From RGIG4140 sp045638265 (GTDB taxonomy: Bacteria > Pseudomonadota > Alphaproteobacteria > CAAHEQ01 > UBA3637): DNA of 43,963 bases. The position numbers and the translations under genes are program-made. Shown here piece after piece: positions 26,622 through 34,581 of the stretch (positions are counted from its first letter, which is position 1; every line of letters begins with the position of its first letter). The DNA is taken from assembly GCA_045638265.1 (NCBI GenBank), contig JAZUBA010000068.1, positions 1 through 43,963 of the forward strand, read 5' to 3'. The notes under the pieces were generated by a model. That model had not been told where the DNA came from, ran no database searches, and saw only the letters and a program-made list of their open reading frames with translations.

Positions 26622-28247
26622 ATGTCAAAATTATCACAAGCAACAAAACTTCTTTTCTATGCTGTCAAAAAAAATGATTTAGCGTTAGCAAATATTGCCA
26701 TTCAAACAGGGGCAGATATGAATGCGTACTCAAAAAATGAAACAACTCCGCTTATTGAAGCAATTATTCATCAACAACTACCGATGATTAACTTATTACT
26801 GGATAAAGGAGCCGATGTTAATAAACCAACGAAAGAAGCTAATACACCGTTGATGGTTGCTTGTCTGAATGATTATGAAGAGATTGCAGGTATTCTTGTT
26901 AAACATGGGGCTAATGTAAATGCTTTAAATGAAGATAAGCGAACAGCTCTTATGTATACAGCTATTGTTGATAATGTTTCATTACTGGATACATTAGTTT
27001 CAAATGGTGCTGATGTTAATATTCAGGATAATTATAAGAATACGGCCTTATCACAAGCGGCTGCTAATGATAGTTGTGCTTGTGCAGAAGCTTTATTGCA
27101 CTATGGTGCTGATATAAATAATGCTAACTATTTCGGACAAACACCTTTGATGATGGCTATCGGTCGCAGAGCCAATGATGCTGTTGATTTATTAATCAAA
27201 AATAATGTTGATATTACTGTAAAAGATAACCAAGGGGTTACCCCTTTAATGTATTCTGTTTTCGCAGGAAATGCACAAGCGTTTTGTTCATTAATGGAGT
27301 TAAAACCGAATTTAGAAGTGGCAGATAATAATGGTAACACAGTTTTACATATGGCTTTTTCTACCGGAAACTTTATCAAACCATTGTTGTTGTGCGGTGC
27401 TGATCTATCGCATAGTGATAATGGCGGACATACAACCTTAATGGCTGCCGTCAGAAAAAACTATCTTGATATTGTTCCGTTAATTACAGAGCATTATCCT
27501 GAATTGATAAACGCACAAGATGATACAGGATCGACTGCATTAATTTATGCTATTGATAATGGAAGTTATGAATCGTTTAAAATTTTATTAGATAACAAAG
27601 CGGATGTTAATTTAAAAGATGAAGAGGGAGATACAGCCTTGAATTATGCAATCAGCAGTCCGGATATCCGATATTTAAAAGAATTAATAAAAGCCGGTGC
27701 AGATATCAACGCTAACAATAATTATGGTAATTTACCGCTATATTTGGCGGCCGGTCAAAATAATGAAGAAGCTGTTGATATTTTGTTAGAAGCAGGGGCT
27801 AATGTTGTACCAACTAGAAGATTTATTGAAACTCCACTTTTAGTTGCTTCTTTTAAAGGTCATTACAATATTGTGCGTAAACTTATTGAGAAAGGTGCCC
27901 CGGTAGATGCATGCAATCATCAATACATTACGCCTTTAATGGCTGCGGCAATGAGTGGACATAATCATGTTGTTAAAGCGTTAATTCAATCAAATGCTGA
28001 TTTGAATAAAACAAACTGTTACGGACAAACTGCCTTGATGGCAGCTGTTATGAATGGACATTTATCCTGTGCTACAACATTAATGAGTGCTGGTGCCGAT
28101 ACATCTATTTGTGATGAAAATGGTCGGACAGCATTACAAATCGGCTGTCTTGTCGGCGTAGACAATCTAGTTCAAAAGACAGTGAAAATTTCTAAAAAAA
28201 TTGCAGGATGGTTCGGATATCATACAAACCAAAATCAGCGACAATAA
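26622..28247 (+). CDS. Ankyrin-repeat protein, about 15 repeats
   Basis: Almost all 541 residues are made of 33-residue ankyrin units, seen by recurring patterns such as NETTPLIEAIIHQQ, LLDKGADVN, TALMYTAIVDN and LVSNGADVN, from about residue 8 to 520. There is no signal peptide or membrane helix. The short C-terminal tail (KISKKIAGWFGYHTNQ) is basic and aromatic. Ankyrin repeats mediate protein binding. In host-associated alphaproteobacteria such proteins are often type IV secretion effectors, which makes the VirD4-like gene at 38548 of interest, but no secretion signal can be shown here. It has its own promoter. Confidence 0.93.
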   Translation: MSKLSQATKLLFYAVKKNDLALANIAIQTGADMNAYSKNETTPLIEAIIHQQLPMINLLLDKGADVNKPTKEANTPLMVACLNDYEEIAGILVKHGANVNALNEDKRTALMYTAIVDNVSLLDTLVSNGADVNIQDNYKNTALSQAAANDSCACAEALLHYGADINNANYFGQTPLMMAIGRRANDAVDLLIKNNVDITVKDNQGVTPLMYSVFAGNAQAFCSLMELKPNLEVADNNGNTVLHMAFSTGNFIKPLLLCGADLSHSDNGGHTTLMAAVRKNYLDIVPLITEHYPELINAQDDTGSTALIYAIDNGSYESFKILLDNKADVNLKDEEGDTALNYAISSPDIRYLKELIKAGADINANNNYGNLPLYLAAGQNNEEAVDILLEAGANVVPTRRFIETPLLVASFKGHYNIVRKLIEKGAPVDACNHQYITPLMAAAMSGHNHVVKALIQSNADLNKTNCYGQTALMAAVMNGHLSCATTLMSAGADTSICDENGRTALQIGCLVGVDNLVQKTVKISKKIAGWFGYHTNQNQRQ

Positions 28248-28298
28248 CTGATAGTATGGATATAAATTTTAAAAAAGATTTAAGTGAGTAGAAAACTC

Positions 28299-28327
28299 TT
28301 GAAAAAGAAAATAAGAAAGAGTATAAT
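28299..28327 (+). promoter_or_regulatory. proS promoter
   Basis: TTGAAA (28299-28304) and a perfect TATAAT (28322-28327) are separated by 17 bases. The start is about 33 bases before the proS ATG. Confidence 0.85.
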
Positions 28328-28366
28328 TTGCGCACTAAAATATAAATTGATTGAAAGGAAAAAGAT

Positions 28367-30079
28367 ATGCGTTCAAGTCGTTTAGTATCACGAAAACATA
28401 AAGAAAAACCGGCAGAAGCTCAATTAATCAGCCATGTTTATTTACTGCGTGGCGGTTATGTCAGACCATTATCAAATGGGATTTATTCTTTGTTAATGCC
28501 GGCAAAACGGGTTCAAAGTAAAATTATTTCCATTATTCGTGATGAAATGGATAAAATTGACGGACAAGAAATTCAAATGCCGATTGTATTACCTCGTGAA
28601 TTATGGGATGAATCCGGTCGTTGGGAAGGTGTTCAAGCAGAATTACTCCGCTTTAAAGACAGAGCTCAACACGATATGTTGTTGGCTATGACGCATGAAG
28701 AAGCTGTTGTTGCATTGGCTCGTACAGAGGTTAACAGTTACAAAGATTATCCATTCATGATGTACCAGTTTCAAACAAAATTCCGTGATGAAGCTCGTTC
28801 TCGGGGAGGCTTGGTGCGTGTGCGTGAATTCATTATGAAAGATGCTTATTCTTTCCATACAAGTTCTGCTGACTTAGACAATTATTATGATAAATGTGCA
28901 AAAGCATATCATAATATTTTCAGACGATGTGGTATACCGGAAGTTGTTTCTATCCAATCTGATTCGGGTATGATGGGCGGTAAAGTTGCTCATGAATATC
29001 AATTATTAACAGAAGCCGGTGAGGACAAAGTTGTCGTTTGTGAAAAATGCCGTTTGTATGCAAATAACGAAGTTGCAACAACTGTTTTCCCCGCTCAACC
29101 GGAAGATTTGTTGCCTTTAGAAACGTTTGAGACGCCTAATGTCAAAACAATTGATGACTTGACGAAATTTACAGGCTTGCCTGCTACAAAAATGGCTAAA
29201 ATGGTTTTTTATACGACAGTCAAAGGTGAAACAATCGGTGTTATTGTTCGGGGCGATGTTGAAGTCAACGAATGCAAATTGCAAAAAATATTAAAGAGTG
29301 AATTTTCTTTTGCAACCGATGATGAAGTGTTAAAAACTGGTGCCGTTCCAGGCTTTGCTTGCGGTATTGGTTTAAAATGTCGTGTGTTTGTTGATTACTC
29401 TGTTGCAAATGGATATAATATGATTTGTGGTGCAAATCGTGAGGGATATCATACGAAAAACTTTAATATTACACGTGATATACCACATGCTGAAATTGTT
29501 GATATTGCAACGGTTAAAACAGGAGATATTTGTCCTAAATGCGGTGCCGAATTGCAAATTAAACGTGGTATTGAAGTCGGTAATATTTTTAAACTGGGAA
29601 CCAGATACTCTGAATCAATGAAAATGACGTATACAGACGAAAAAGGGCAAGAACAAACTCCGATTATGGGTTGTTATGGCATTGGTATCGGTCGTTTAAT
29701 TGCATCCGTTGTAGAAGTTCGCCATGATGACTATGGTCCGATTTGGCCGTTGTCTATTGCACCGTGGCAAGTTCAAATTTGTGCTATGAAATTAGATAAA
29801 CCTGAAATTTTTGAAACAGCCGAAGCTCTTTATGATGATTTGACAAAAGCAGGAGTTGAAGTTTTGTATGACGACCGTAATTTGACAGCCGGTGTACAAT
29901 TTGCTGAAGCTGATTTAACAGGTATTCCTTTGCGTTTTGTTGTTGCTCCGAGAGCTTTACAACAGGGTATGATTGAATATAAAGTGCGAGGAACAGATGA
30001 AAGTGGTTTAATTCCAATTAATGAAGCAGTTGAATTTGCTCAAAATTGGATTCGCAAGGAAATGGAAAAATTTAAATAA
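28367..30079 (+). CDS. proS: Prolyl-tRNA synthetase, long form with editing domain
   Basis: ProS charges tRNA-Pro. The 570-residue length and order match the bacterial long type: class II catalytic core with KFRDEARSRGGLVRVREFIMKD (in two halves around SRGG; about 138-159), an inserted YbaK-like editing domain (about 235-375) that clears Ala-tRNA-Pro, then CPKCG, RGIEVGNIFKLGTRYSESMK, GCYGIGIGRL (motif 3) and a C-terminal anticodon-binding domain. Many alphaproteobacteria have a short form (about 440 residues) without this insert, so this may have been acquired or retained differently. GAAAGGA lies 7-9 bases before the ATG. Confidence 0.95.
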   Translation: MRSSRLVSRKHKEKPAEAQLISHVYLLRGGYVRPLSNGIYSLLMPAKRVQSKIISIIRDEMDKIDGQEIQMPIVLPRELWDESGRWEGVQAELLRFKDRAQHDMLLAMTHEEAVVALARTEVNSYKDYPFMMYQFQTKFRDEARSRGGLVRVREFIMKDAYSFHTSSADLDNYYDKCAKAYHNIFRRCGIPEVVSIQSDSGMMGGKVAHEYQLLTEAGEDKVVVCEKCRLYANNEVATTVFPAQPEDLLPLETFETPNVKTIDDLTKFTGLPATKMAKMVFYTTVKGETIGVIVRGDVEVNECKLQKILKSEFSFATDDEVLKTGAVPGFACGIGLKCRVFVDYSVANGYNMICGANREGYHTKNFNITRDIPHAEIVDIATVKTGDICPKCGAELQIKRGIEVGNIFKLGTRYSESMKMTYTDEKGQEQTPIMGCYGIGIGRLIASVVEVRHDDYGPIWPLSIAPWQVQICAMKLDKPEIFETAEALYDDLTKAGVEVLYDDRNLTAGVQFAEADLTGIPLRFVVAPRALQQGMIEYKVRGTDESGLIPINEAVEFAQNWIRKEMEKFK

Positions 30080-30088
30080 AAAACGTGT

Positions 30089-30128
30089 AAATGGAAGATT
30101 AAATTTGTAATGGTTTAATCTTCCATTT
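30089..30128 (+). terminator. Long hairpin after proS
   Basis: A perfect 15-base stem, AAATGGAAGATTAAA (30089-30103) with its complement (30114-30128), encloses a 10-base loop. There is no clear T-run after it, so it may be a weak terminator or an mRNA-stabilising hairpin. The remaining gap to 30275 is AT-rich with one promoter. Confidence 0.6.
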
Positions 30129-30201
30129 GAATAAAATACATACAAATATATGCAATTTAAAGTTGTGTATATCAATTTTTTAAAGAGAACATATTTTTTT
30201 A

Positions 30202-30230
30202 TTGAAATATTTATAAAAATATTCCATAAT
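30202..30230 (+). promoter_or_regulatory. Promoter of GNAT gene
   Basis: TTGAAA (30202-30207) and CATAAT (30225-30230) have a 17-base spacer. Confidence 0.55.
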
Positions 30231-30274
30231 AATTACTGTCATACATAGATAACAATTATAAATGGAGTTTTTTT

Positions 30275-30832
30275 ATGATAATGGAACCTAAAAATATAAT
30301 ATCAGGCAAAAAAATTCAGTTAAAAAAAGCTGAAGCAACAATTCTATCTGCCCAACATTTATATGCTATTATGTTGTCAAATAAAAGTGATTTACGGCGT
30401 TGGTTTGAAAGTTCAAATACGCAAGAAATAGACAGCGTAGAAGATGCATTTCGCTTTTTGTTAGAGTTAGAAAATTTATGGCATAAACAAAAACAATATG
30501 CCTATTTTATATATTTGCCGAGCGGAAAACTCATTGGATTTATTTCGGCAACATTAACGGAACCTGAAAATTGTGAATTAACATTTCATTTTTGGATTAT
30601 TAAGGAAGAACGAAAAAATGGATATGTTTCAGAAGCACTTTCGTTGTTAGAACCTGTTTTTTTCTTTTTAGGTATTGAACGTATGGTTGTTTCATGTGAC
30701 ACTTCTTATAAAACCGTTCAAAGTTTAGCTCTTAAAAACGGATATCAGTTTGAAGGCATAAAAAGACATGGTTACTGGAACTCTATTAAGAATAGATTTA
30801 ATGATGTAGGTATTTTTAGTAAAATTAAGTAA
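30275..30832 (+). CDS. GNAT-family acetyltransferase, RimJ/RimL type
   Basis: The 185-residue protein has the GNAT layout of ribosomal-protein or antibiotic N-acetyltransferases: IQLKKAEATILSAQHLYAIM at the N-terminus, LIGFISATL (beta-4), a GNAT motif A variant around HFWIIKEERKNGYVSEALSLL (in two parts; about 108-128), then SLALKNGYQFEGIKRHGYW with the final FNDVGIFSK. Acetyl-CoA is the expected donor. Motif A normally reads R/Q-x2-G-x-G/A and here is RKNGYVSEA, so the motif is kept. The substrate is unknown. GGAG lies 8 bases before the start. It is convergent with the lipoprotein gene at 30850. Confidence 0.85.
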   Translation: MIMEPKNIISGKKIQLKKAEATILSAQHLYAIMLSNKSDLRRWFESSNTQEIDSVEDAFRFLLELENLWHKQKQYAYFIYLPSGKLIGFISATLTEPENCELTFHFWIIKEERKNGYVSEALSLLEPVFFFLGIERMVVSCDTSYKTVQSLALKNGYQFEGIKRHGYWNSIKNRFNDVGIFSKIK

Positions 30833-30849
30833 ATACTTTATATTTAAAT

Positions 30850-31236
30850 CTAAAAAGCAACACAAGCATTACCTTCAAATTTCCAAGAAGTAATAACACC
30901 TTCTTCCAATTTGAACAATGTTGTGCATGATTTACTGACAAGCCCTTGTGGATTTTGATAAAATGCATGTTCTCCGGCAATACGAGGCATACGCTCAATT
31001 TTGGCACCTTCGGAAGTATTGGCGACAGCAGATTTAACATATAAAACATAATTAACATCTTTTTTCCAATAATCATGTTGAGGTTCACCCCAAACCTGAA
31101 ATAACGATGTTTTGCTTCTGCCAAGCCAGCCATTTAATAATGAACGATATGCATCTTCTGTTGGTTTGATTGGCGGTGTTGTTTGACAAGCTGTTATAGT
31201 AAAAAGCAAAACAAACAAAGTAATTATTTTTTTCAT
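30850..31236 (-). CDS. Small lipoprotein, unknown function
   Basis: The 128-residue protein has a clean lipoprotein signal (MKKIITLFVLLFTITAC, Cys17) and a soluble domain with GWLGRSKTSLFQVWGEP (about 36-52), CTTLFKLEEGVI and the end SWKFEGNACVAF. Two later Cys residues (about 105 and 125) may form a disulfide. The GxS...L.xxWGxP pattern resembles small alphaproteobacterial lipoproteins of unknown role. AAAGGA lies upstream of the start. It follows coaE by 18 bases and is probably transcribed with it. Confidence 0.75.
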   Translation of the reverse strand: MKKIITLFVLLFTITACQTTPPIKPTEDAYRSLLNGWLGRSKTSLFQVWGEPQHDYWKKDVNYVLYVKSAVANTSEGAKIERMPRIAGEHAFYQNPQGLVSKSCTTLFKLEEGVITSWKFEGNACVAF

Positions 31237-31254
31237 TGTAAGTCCTTTCCAAAA

Positions 31255-31830
31255 TTAAATCTGTTTTTTCAAAAATTGAATAATGGTTTGATAGGTTTCT
31301 GTTTCCGATGTTTCAGTAGACACCCATAAAGTACACATTTGTTTTCGTTGTTGATTATTCCACTGGTTCCGATATAATATTTCAAATTTTTCTCGAGTCA
31401 TGTTTGGACGTTGTAAGGCTCTTATACGTTGTGTTTTTTTAGATGCATATAAACAAATAGTTTTATTGCAAAAGCAATTAAGTCCTGTTTCAAATAATAA
31501 TGGTGCAGACAAAATAACAAGTTGGGTTGTCTGTTGACTTAAAGTATTTTGAATATGGTTTTTAACAGCCGTATGTAAAATTGATTCAATGTGAGATAAA
31601 ATATCAGGTTTTCCAACAACAATTTGTGCTAATTTTTTCCTGTTAATTTGATTGTTTTCATAAACAGTCGGATAATGTTTTGCTATTTCTTGGATTACAT
31701 TCATATCGGTTTGATATAATAAATGTACAATTTCATCGGCATCAATAATTTGAAAACCGTCATTTTTCAATCTATTCGAAATTGTTGTTTTTCCAACGGC
31801 CATACCGCCTGTTAATCCGATAACTATCAT
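31255..31830 (-). CDS. coaE: Dephospho-CoA kinase
   Basis: CoaE phosphorylates dephospho-CoA, the last step of coenzyme A synthesis. The 191-residue protein has the P-loop IGLTGGMAVGKTTISNRL (4-21), the substrate-binding DADEIVHLLY (35-44), and the LSAPLLFETGLN and RIRALQRPN motifs. The size is normal. It is the first gene of a two-gene minus-strand unit with the lipoprotein at 30850. Confidence 0.95.
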   Translation of the reverse strand: MIVIGLTGGMAVGKTTISNRLKNDGFQIIDADEIVHLLYQTDMNVIQEIAKHYPTVYENNQINRKKLAQIVVGKPDILSHIESILHTAVKNHIQNTLSQQTTQLVILSAPLLFETGLNCFCNKTICLYASKKTQRIRALQRPNMTREKFEILYRNQWNNQQRKQMCTLWVSTETSETETYQTIIQFLKKQI

Positions 31831-31948
31831 TGTTTTTTATTCCTAATTTGTTTATATATTGATTTTGATAAAAATGAAAGAGATTTTTTTATATTTTAAT
31901 TGCTTTTTTCTCAAAAAAACTTATATTAGAAAAAAAACGGAGGAAAAT

Positions 31949-32335
31949 ATGAAACATTTAATAGCAATTATTATAACACTTTTTACCTTAACCGGATGCC
32001 AAGAATCTACATTTAAGGGAAATACCTATACATTAACAACCAGTCCGGAAAATATGCCGATTACCATTAGTTTTGATTCAACGGAAAACAAATATTACGG
32101 TAAAGCATTAAATAATTATTTCGGTAATTATGTACAAGACAAAAACCATTTGACATTAACACCCGTTGGTACAACCATGATGATGGGTAGTCCGGCAGAT
32201 ATGCAAGCTGAAACAAATTATTTAACAGATTTAAAACATGTTGTAAAATTTAAAGTAGCAGACAAATATCTTGTTTTAATTTTAAATAATGATAAAGAAT
32301 TGTTGTTTCAAAAAACCGGTGTGTTTAAAAAGTAA
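31949..32335 (+). CDS. META/HslJ-like lipoprotein
   Basis: I start at the ATG at 31949, which has CGGAGG upstream and begins a lipoprotein signal (MKHLIAIIITLFTLTGC, Cys17). A frame beginning at 31859 adds 30 non-signal residues. The 128-residue protein has a META/HslJ-like pattern: GNTYTLTT near the start, NNYFGNYVQD, GTTMMMGSPADMQAETNYLTDL, split as GTTMMMGSPADM and QAETNYLTDL, and LVLILNNDKELLFQKTG. Members are periplasmic and linked to stress or drug response, though function is poorly known. The domain call is by pattern. Confidence 0.75.
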   Translation: MKHLIAIIITLFTLTGCQESTFKGNTYTLTTSPENMPITISFDSTENKYYGKALNNYFGNYVQDKNHLTLTPVGTTMMMGSPADMQAETNYLTDLKHVVKFKVADKYLVLILNNDKELLFQKTGVFKK

Positions 32336-32364
32336 AAATTAACATAGATTTTGTGAATTTATCA

Positions 32365-32393
32365 TTGACAACTGTATGTATCTGCCGTAAATT
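32365..32393 (+). promoter_or_regulatory. Promoter of MORN-like gene
   Basis: TTGACA (32365-32370) and TAAATT (32388-32393) are separated by 17 bases, with the predicted start about 23 bases before the ATG at 32423. Confidence 0.6.
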
Positions 32394-32422
32394 ATAACGA
32401 ACAGAATGAAAAGGGAGATATT

Positions 32423-34495
32423 ATGAAAAACGCATTGTTGATCATATTTTTGTTTGGATTGTTAGGTAGTATCGGTATATATTTTTACAGTAATAAAACT
32501 CAAATTGAATATTATGCAAACGGGCGAATTAAATCTGAAACATCCAGAGCAATGTTCAAAAAAAACGGATTATACCGCGAATATTACGAAGATGGACCTG
32601 TAAAATTGAGTGTCAATTATGTTAATGATCAAAAATCAGGAAAACAAATTTCTTTTCTGCCCAATGGTGATAAAATAGAGACACTATATAAAAACAATCA
32701 AATTTCAGGTATACAAACCTACTTTAATCCCTCTAATGAAAAAACACGCTTAATTGCATATACAAACGGCAAAAAGAATGGTATCACAAAATTATTTGAT
32801 CCAAACGGAAAAACGGTTGATTTCTTTTTTGTATCGGGCAAAATTGATGGTAAATTTTCATTTTTACAACAGTTTGACGGCACCATAACAAATAACAAAA
32901 TTACTATTCAAAGTCCTGAAAAATCTGATGTAAAATACGATATAACAGCACAAATTGTTTGTGATGCAGACAAATTAATAGATGCTGTATCGGCGTATAT
33001 TCAAAATAAAAACACACAGACAACAGAAGATTTTTTGGGATGTTTGTCTTTTTCAGAAGCAACATTTGAAACCGAATCATATCAATTGATTTTTAAAGGG
33101 AATGTATCTTATCCTAAATTTTCAAAAGATTCTGCATTAACAATACACTTCAAGAATAAAGAATTTTTAATGGGTAATTTACCTTTTAAATTTACAGAAA
33201 CAAATGATTTTATATATGTTTTATTTAAAGGAAATAACAAAGATATATCCGTTCAATATTTTAATGAAGATAATAAAAATTTATTAACCGCAACATTAAA
33301 TGGCAAAGAAGATGTATTGAAAGGATTAACCACATTTGTACAGGAAAATTTATGGCATCAGGATAATTTAAAAGCTGAACCTGTTGAAAATTTAACCTTA
33401 AAAACATTACAGATTTTTGATACGGAACAAAAATTAATTGCAAATTTTGACGGCTCATTTAATTTATATAAAGCATTTGAAGAACCCTCACACTTTGAAT
33501 TGTTAAATGCACAAAACAAACCTTGGATTACTTTAAATACAAACATGGATGCATTAGATATTTCCATTTTGTATCCATTGACTCTGCGACCGTTTATTTC
33601 AGCGAAAATAATGATAACGGATGATTTGAAAGAAGTGTATCATAAAGTTATGAATTCTGTTCAATATCTTGACAAATTAGGTGTGATGGATGAAATACAA
33701 AATAATTCCACTCGAATTACAGAAGGAGTATCATTAAAAGATTTGACGATTTATGACCAACAAGGTAACATGTCTTTAAAAATCAATACCTACTTTAAAC
33801 CAAACACACAAATTTATAATGTTTTTCAAAATCCGATAGAATATGTCTTGGGAACCGTTGAATTTTATCAAAACAACCAGATTGTTCATAAAATGGAAGT
33901 AACTAAAAATGATACAGTTGTTTTGCAAAATCCGAGTAATAATTTGGAAGAGAAATCAGTATTTTATCAAGAAAAAACAAGTGAAATTTTAAAACAATTA
34001 AAAGATTATTTTCAAAAAACAGCAGCAACAACATTTGAACCGTTTTTATATGAAATAGAAAAAATGTTGCTAAAAGAAAATCCAAATGGTGTGATTACAC
34101 ATGAATTTGCTGATGCACTTAATTATTATCGGTCAGAGCAAATTGCAAAACTAACAAAACAGTATGCTGGGTTTTTATTAAGATATTTATCTGAACAAAA
34201 ACAAAATTCTAATTTGAATACAGATAGAAATATCGTAGAAAGCAGTCGAACAAAAGAAATAATTGTTGTGCCGACAATACAAGAAGCCGGATTGGTTGAT
34301 AATGTTAATTATCTTCAAAATGCAAAAATTGTATATATTCCAAAAGTTTCAAATCCATTTGCAACAAATACGGATTTAACATTGAAACTCACATTTAAAA
34401 CATTACCGGTTTGTTTGCAAACAGCACAATTATTAGGTGTTGCAGATTTATGTCGTAAAGAAGATTTATCTATTACATATACTGTTAATCAATAA
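32423..34495 (+). CDS. Membrane-anchored MORN-like repeat protein
   Basis: The 690-residue protein has an N-terminal membrane helix (about 4-22), no cleavage motif, then four or five short repeats of the MORN_2/YwqK type (about 28-150): YYANGRIKSET, GLYREYYEDGPVKLSV, GKQISFLPNGDKIE, GITKLFDPNGKTVD. The remaining 540 residues are a beta-rich region of unknown fold, with Lys and Asn richness and no catalytic motif I can name. Three Cys occur near the end, in LPVCL and LCRKED among them. Such repeats often bind proteins or membranes. It is probably exported, with the bulk in the periplasm. GGGAGA lies about 6 bases before the start. Confidence 0.75.
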   Translation: MKNALLIIFLFGLLGSIGIYFYSNKTQIEYYANGRIKSETSRAMFKKNGLYREYYEDGPVKLSVNYVNDQKSGKQISFLPNGDKIETLYKNNQISGIQTYFNPSNEKTRLIAYTNGKKNGITKLFDPNGKTVDFFFVSGKIDGKFSFLQQFDGTITNNKITIQSPEKSDVKYDITAQIVCDADKLIDAVSAYIQNKNTQTTEDFLGCLSFSEATFETESYQLIFKGNVSYPKFSKDSALTIHFKNKEFLMGNLPFKFTETNDFIYVLFKGNNKDISVQYFNEDNKNLLTATLNGKEDVLKGLTTFVQENLWHQDNLKAEPVENLTLKTLQIFDTEQKLIANFDGSFNLYKAFEEPSHFELLNAQNKPWITLNTNMDALDISILYPLTLRPFISAKIMITDDLKEVYHKVMNSVQYLDKLGVMDEIQNNSTRITEGVSLKDLTIYDQQGNMSLKINTYFKPNTQIYNVFQNPIEYVLGTVEFYQNNQIVHKMEVTKNDTVVLQNPSNNLEEKSVFYQEKTSEILKQLKDYFQKTAATTFEPFLYEIEKMLLKENPNGVITHEFADALNYYRSEQIAKLTKQYAGFLLRYLSEQKQNSNLNTDRNIVESSRTKEIIVVPTIQEAGLVDNVNYLQNAKIVYIPKVSNPFATNTDLTLKLTFKTLPVCLQTAQLLGVADLCRKEDLSITYTVNQ

Positions 34496-34530
34496 GTTTT
34501 TGTTGAGTGATAAAAAAATCTAAAACGCTC

Positions 34531-34560
34531 TTGACATTTTTAAAGTGCATACACACATAA
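34531..34560 (+). promoter_or_regulatory. Candidate clpB promoter
   Basis: CTTGACA gives a strong -35 (TTGACA at 34531-34536). The -10 is poor (ACATAA or CATAAA at 34554-34560), which would suit a heat-shock sigma factor or a weak sigma-70 site. It cannot be decided by eye. Confidence 0.4.
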
Positions 34561-34581
34561 ATATGTAAAGGAGATTATATC

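Noticed and set aside
30089..30128. 15-base inverted repeat as an insertion sequence end
   Set aside because: The arms are 10 bases apart with no element between them; a transcript hairpin after proS explains it.
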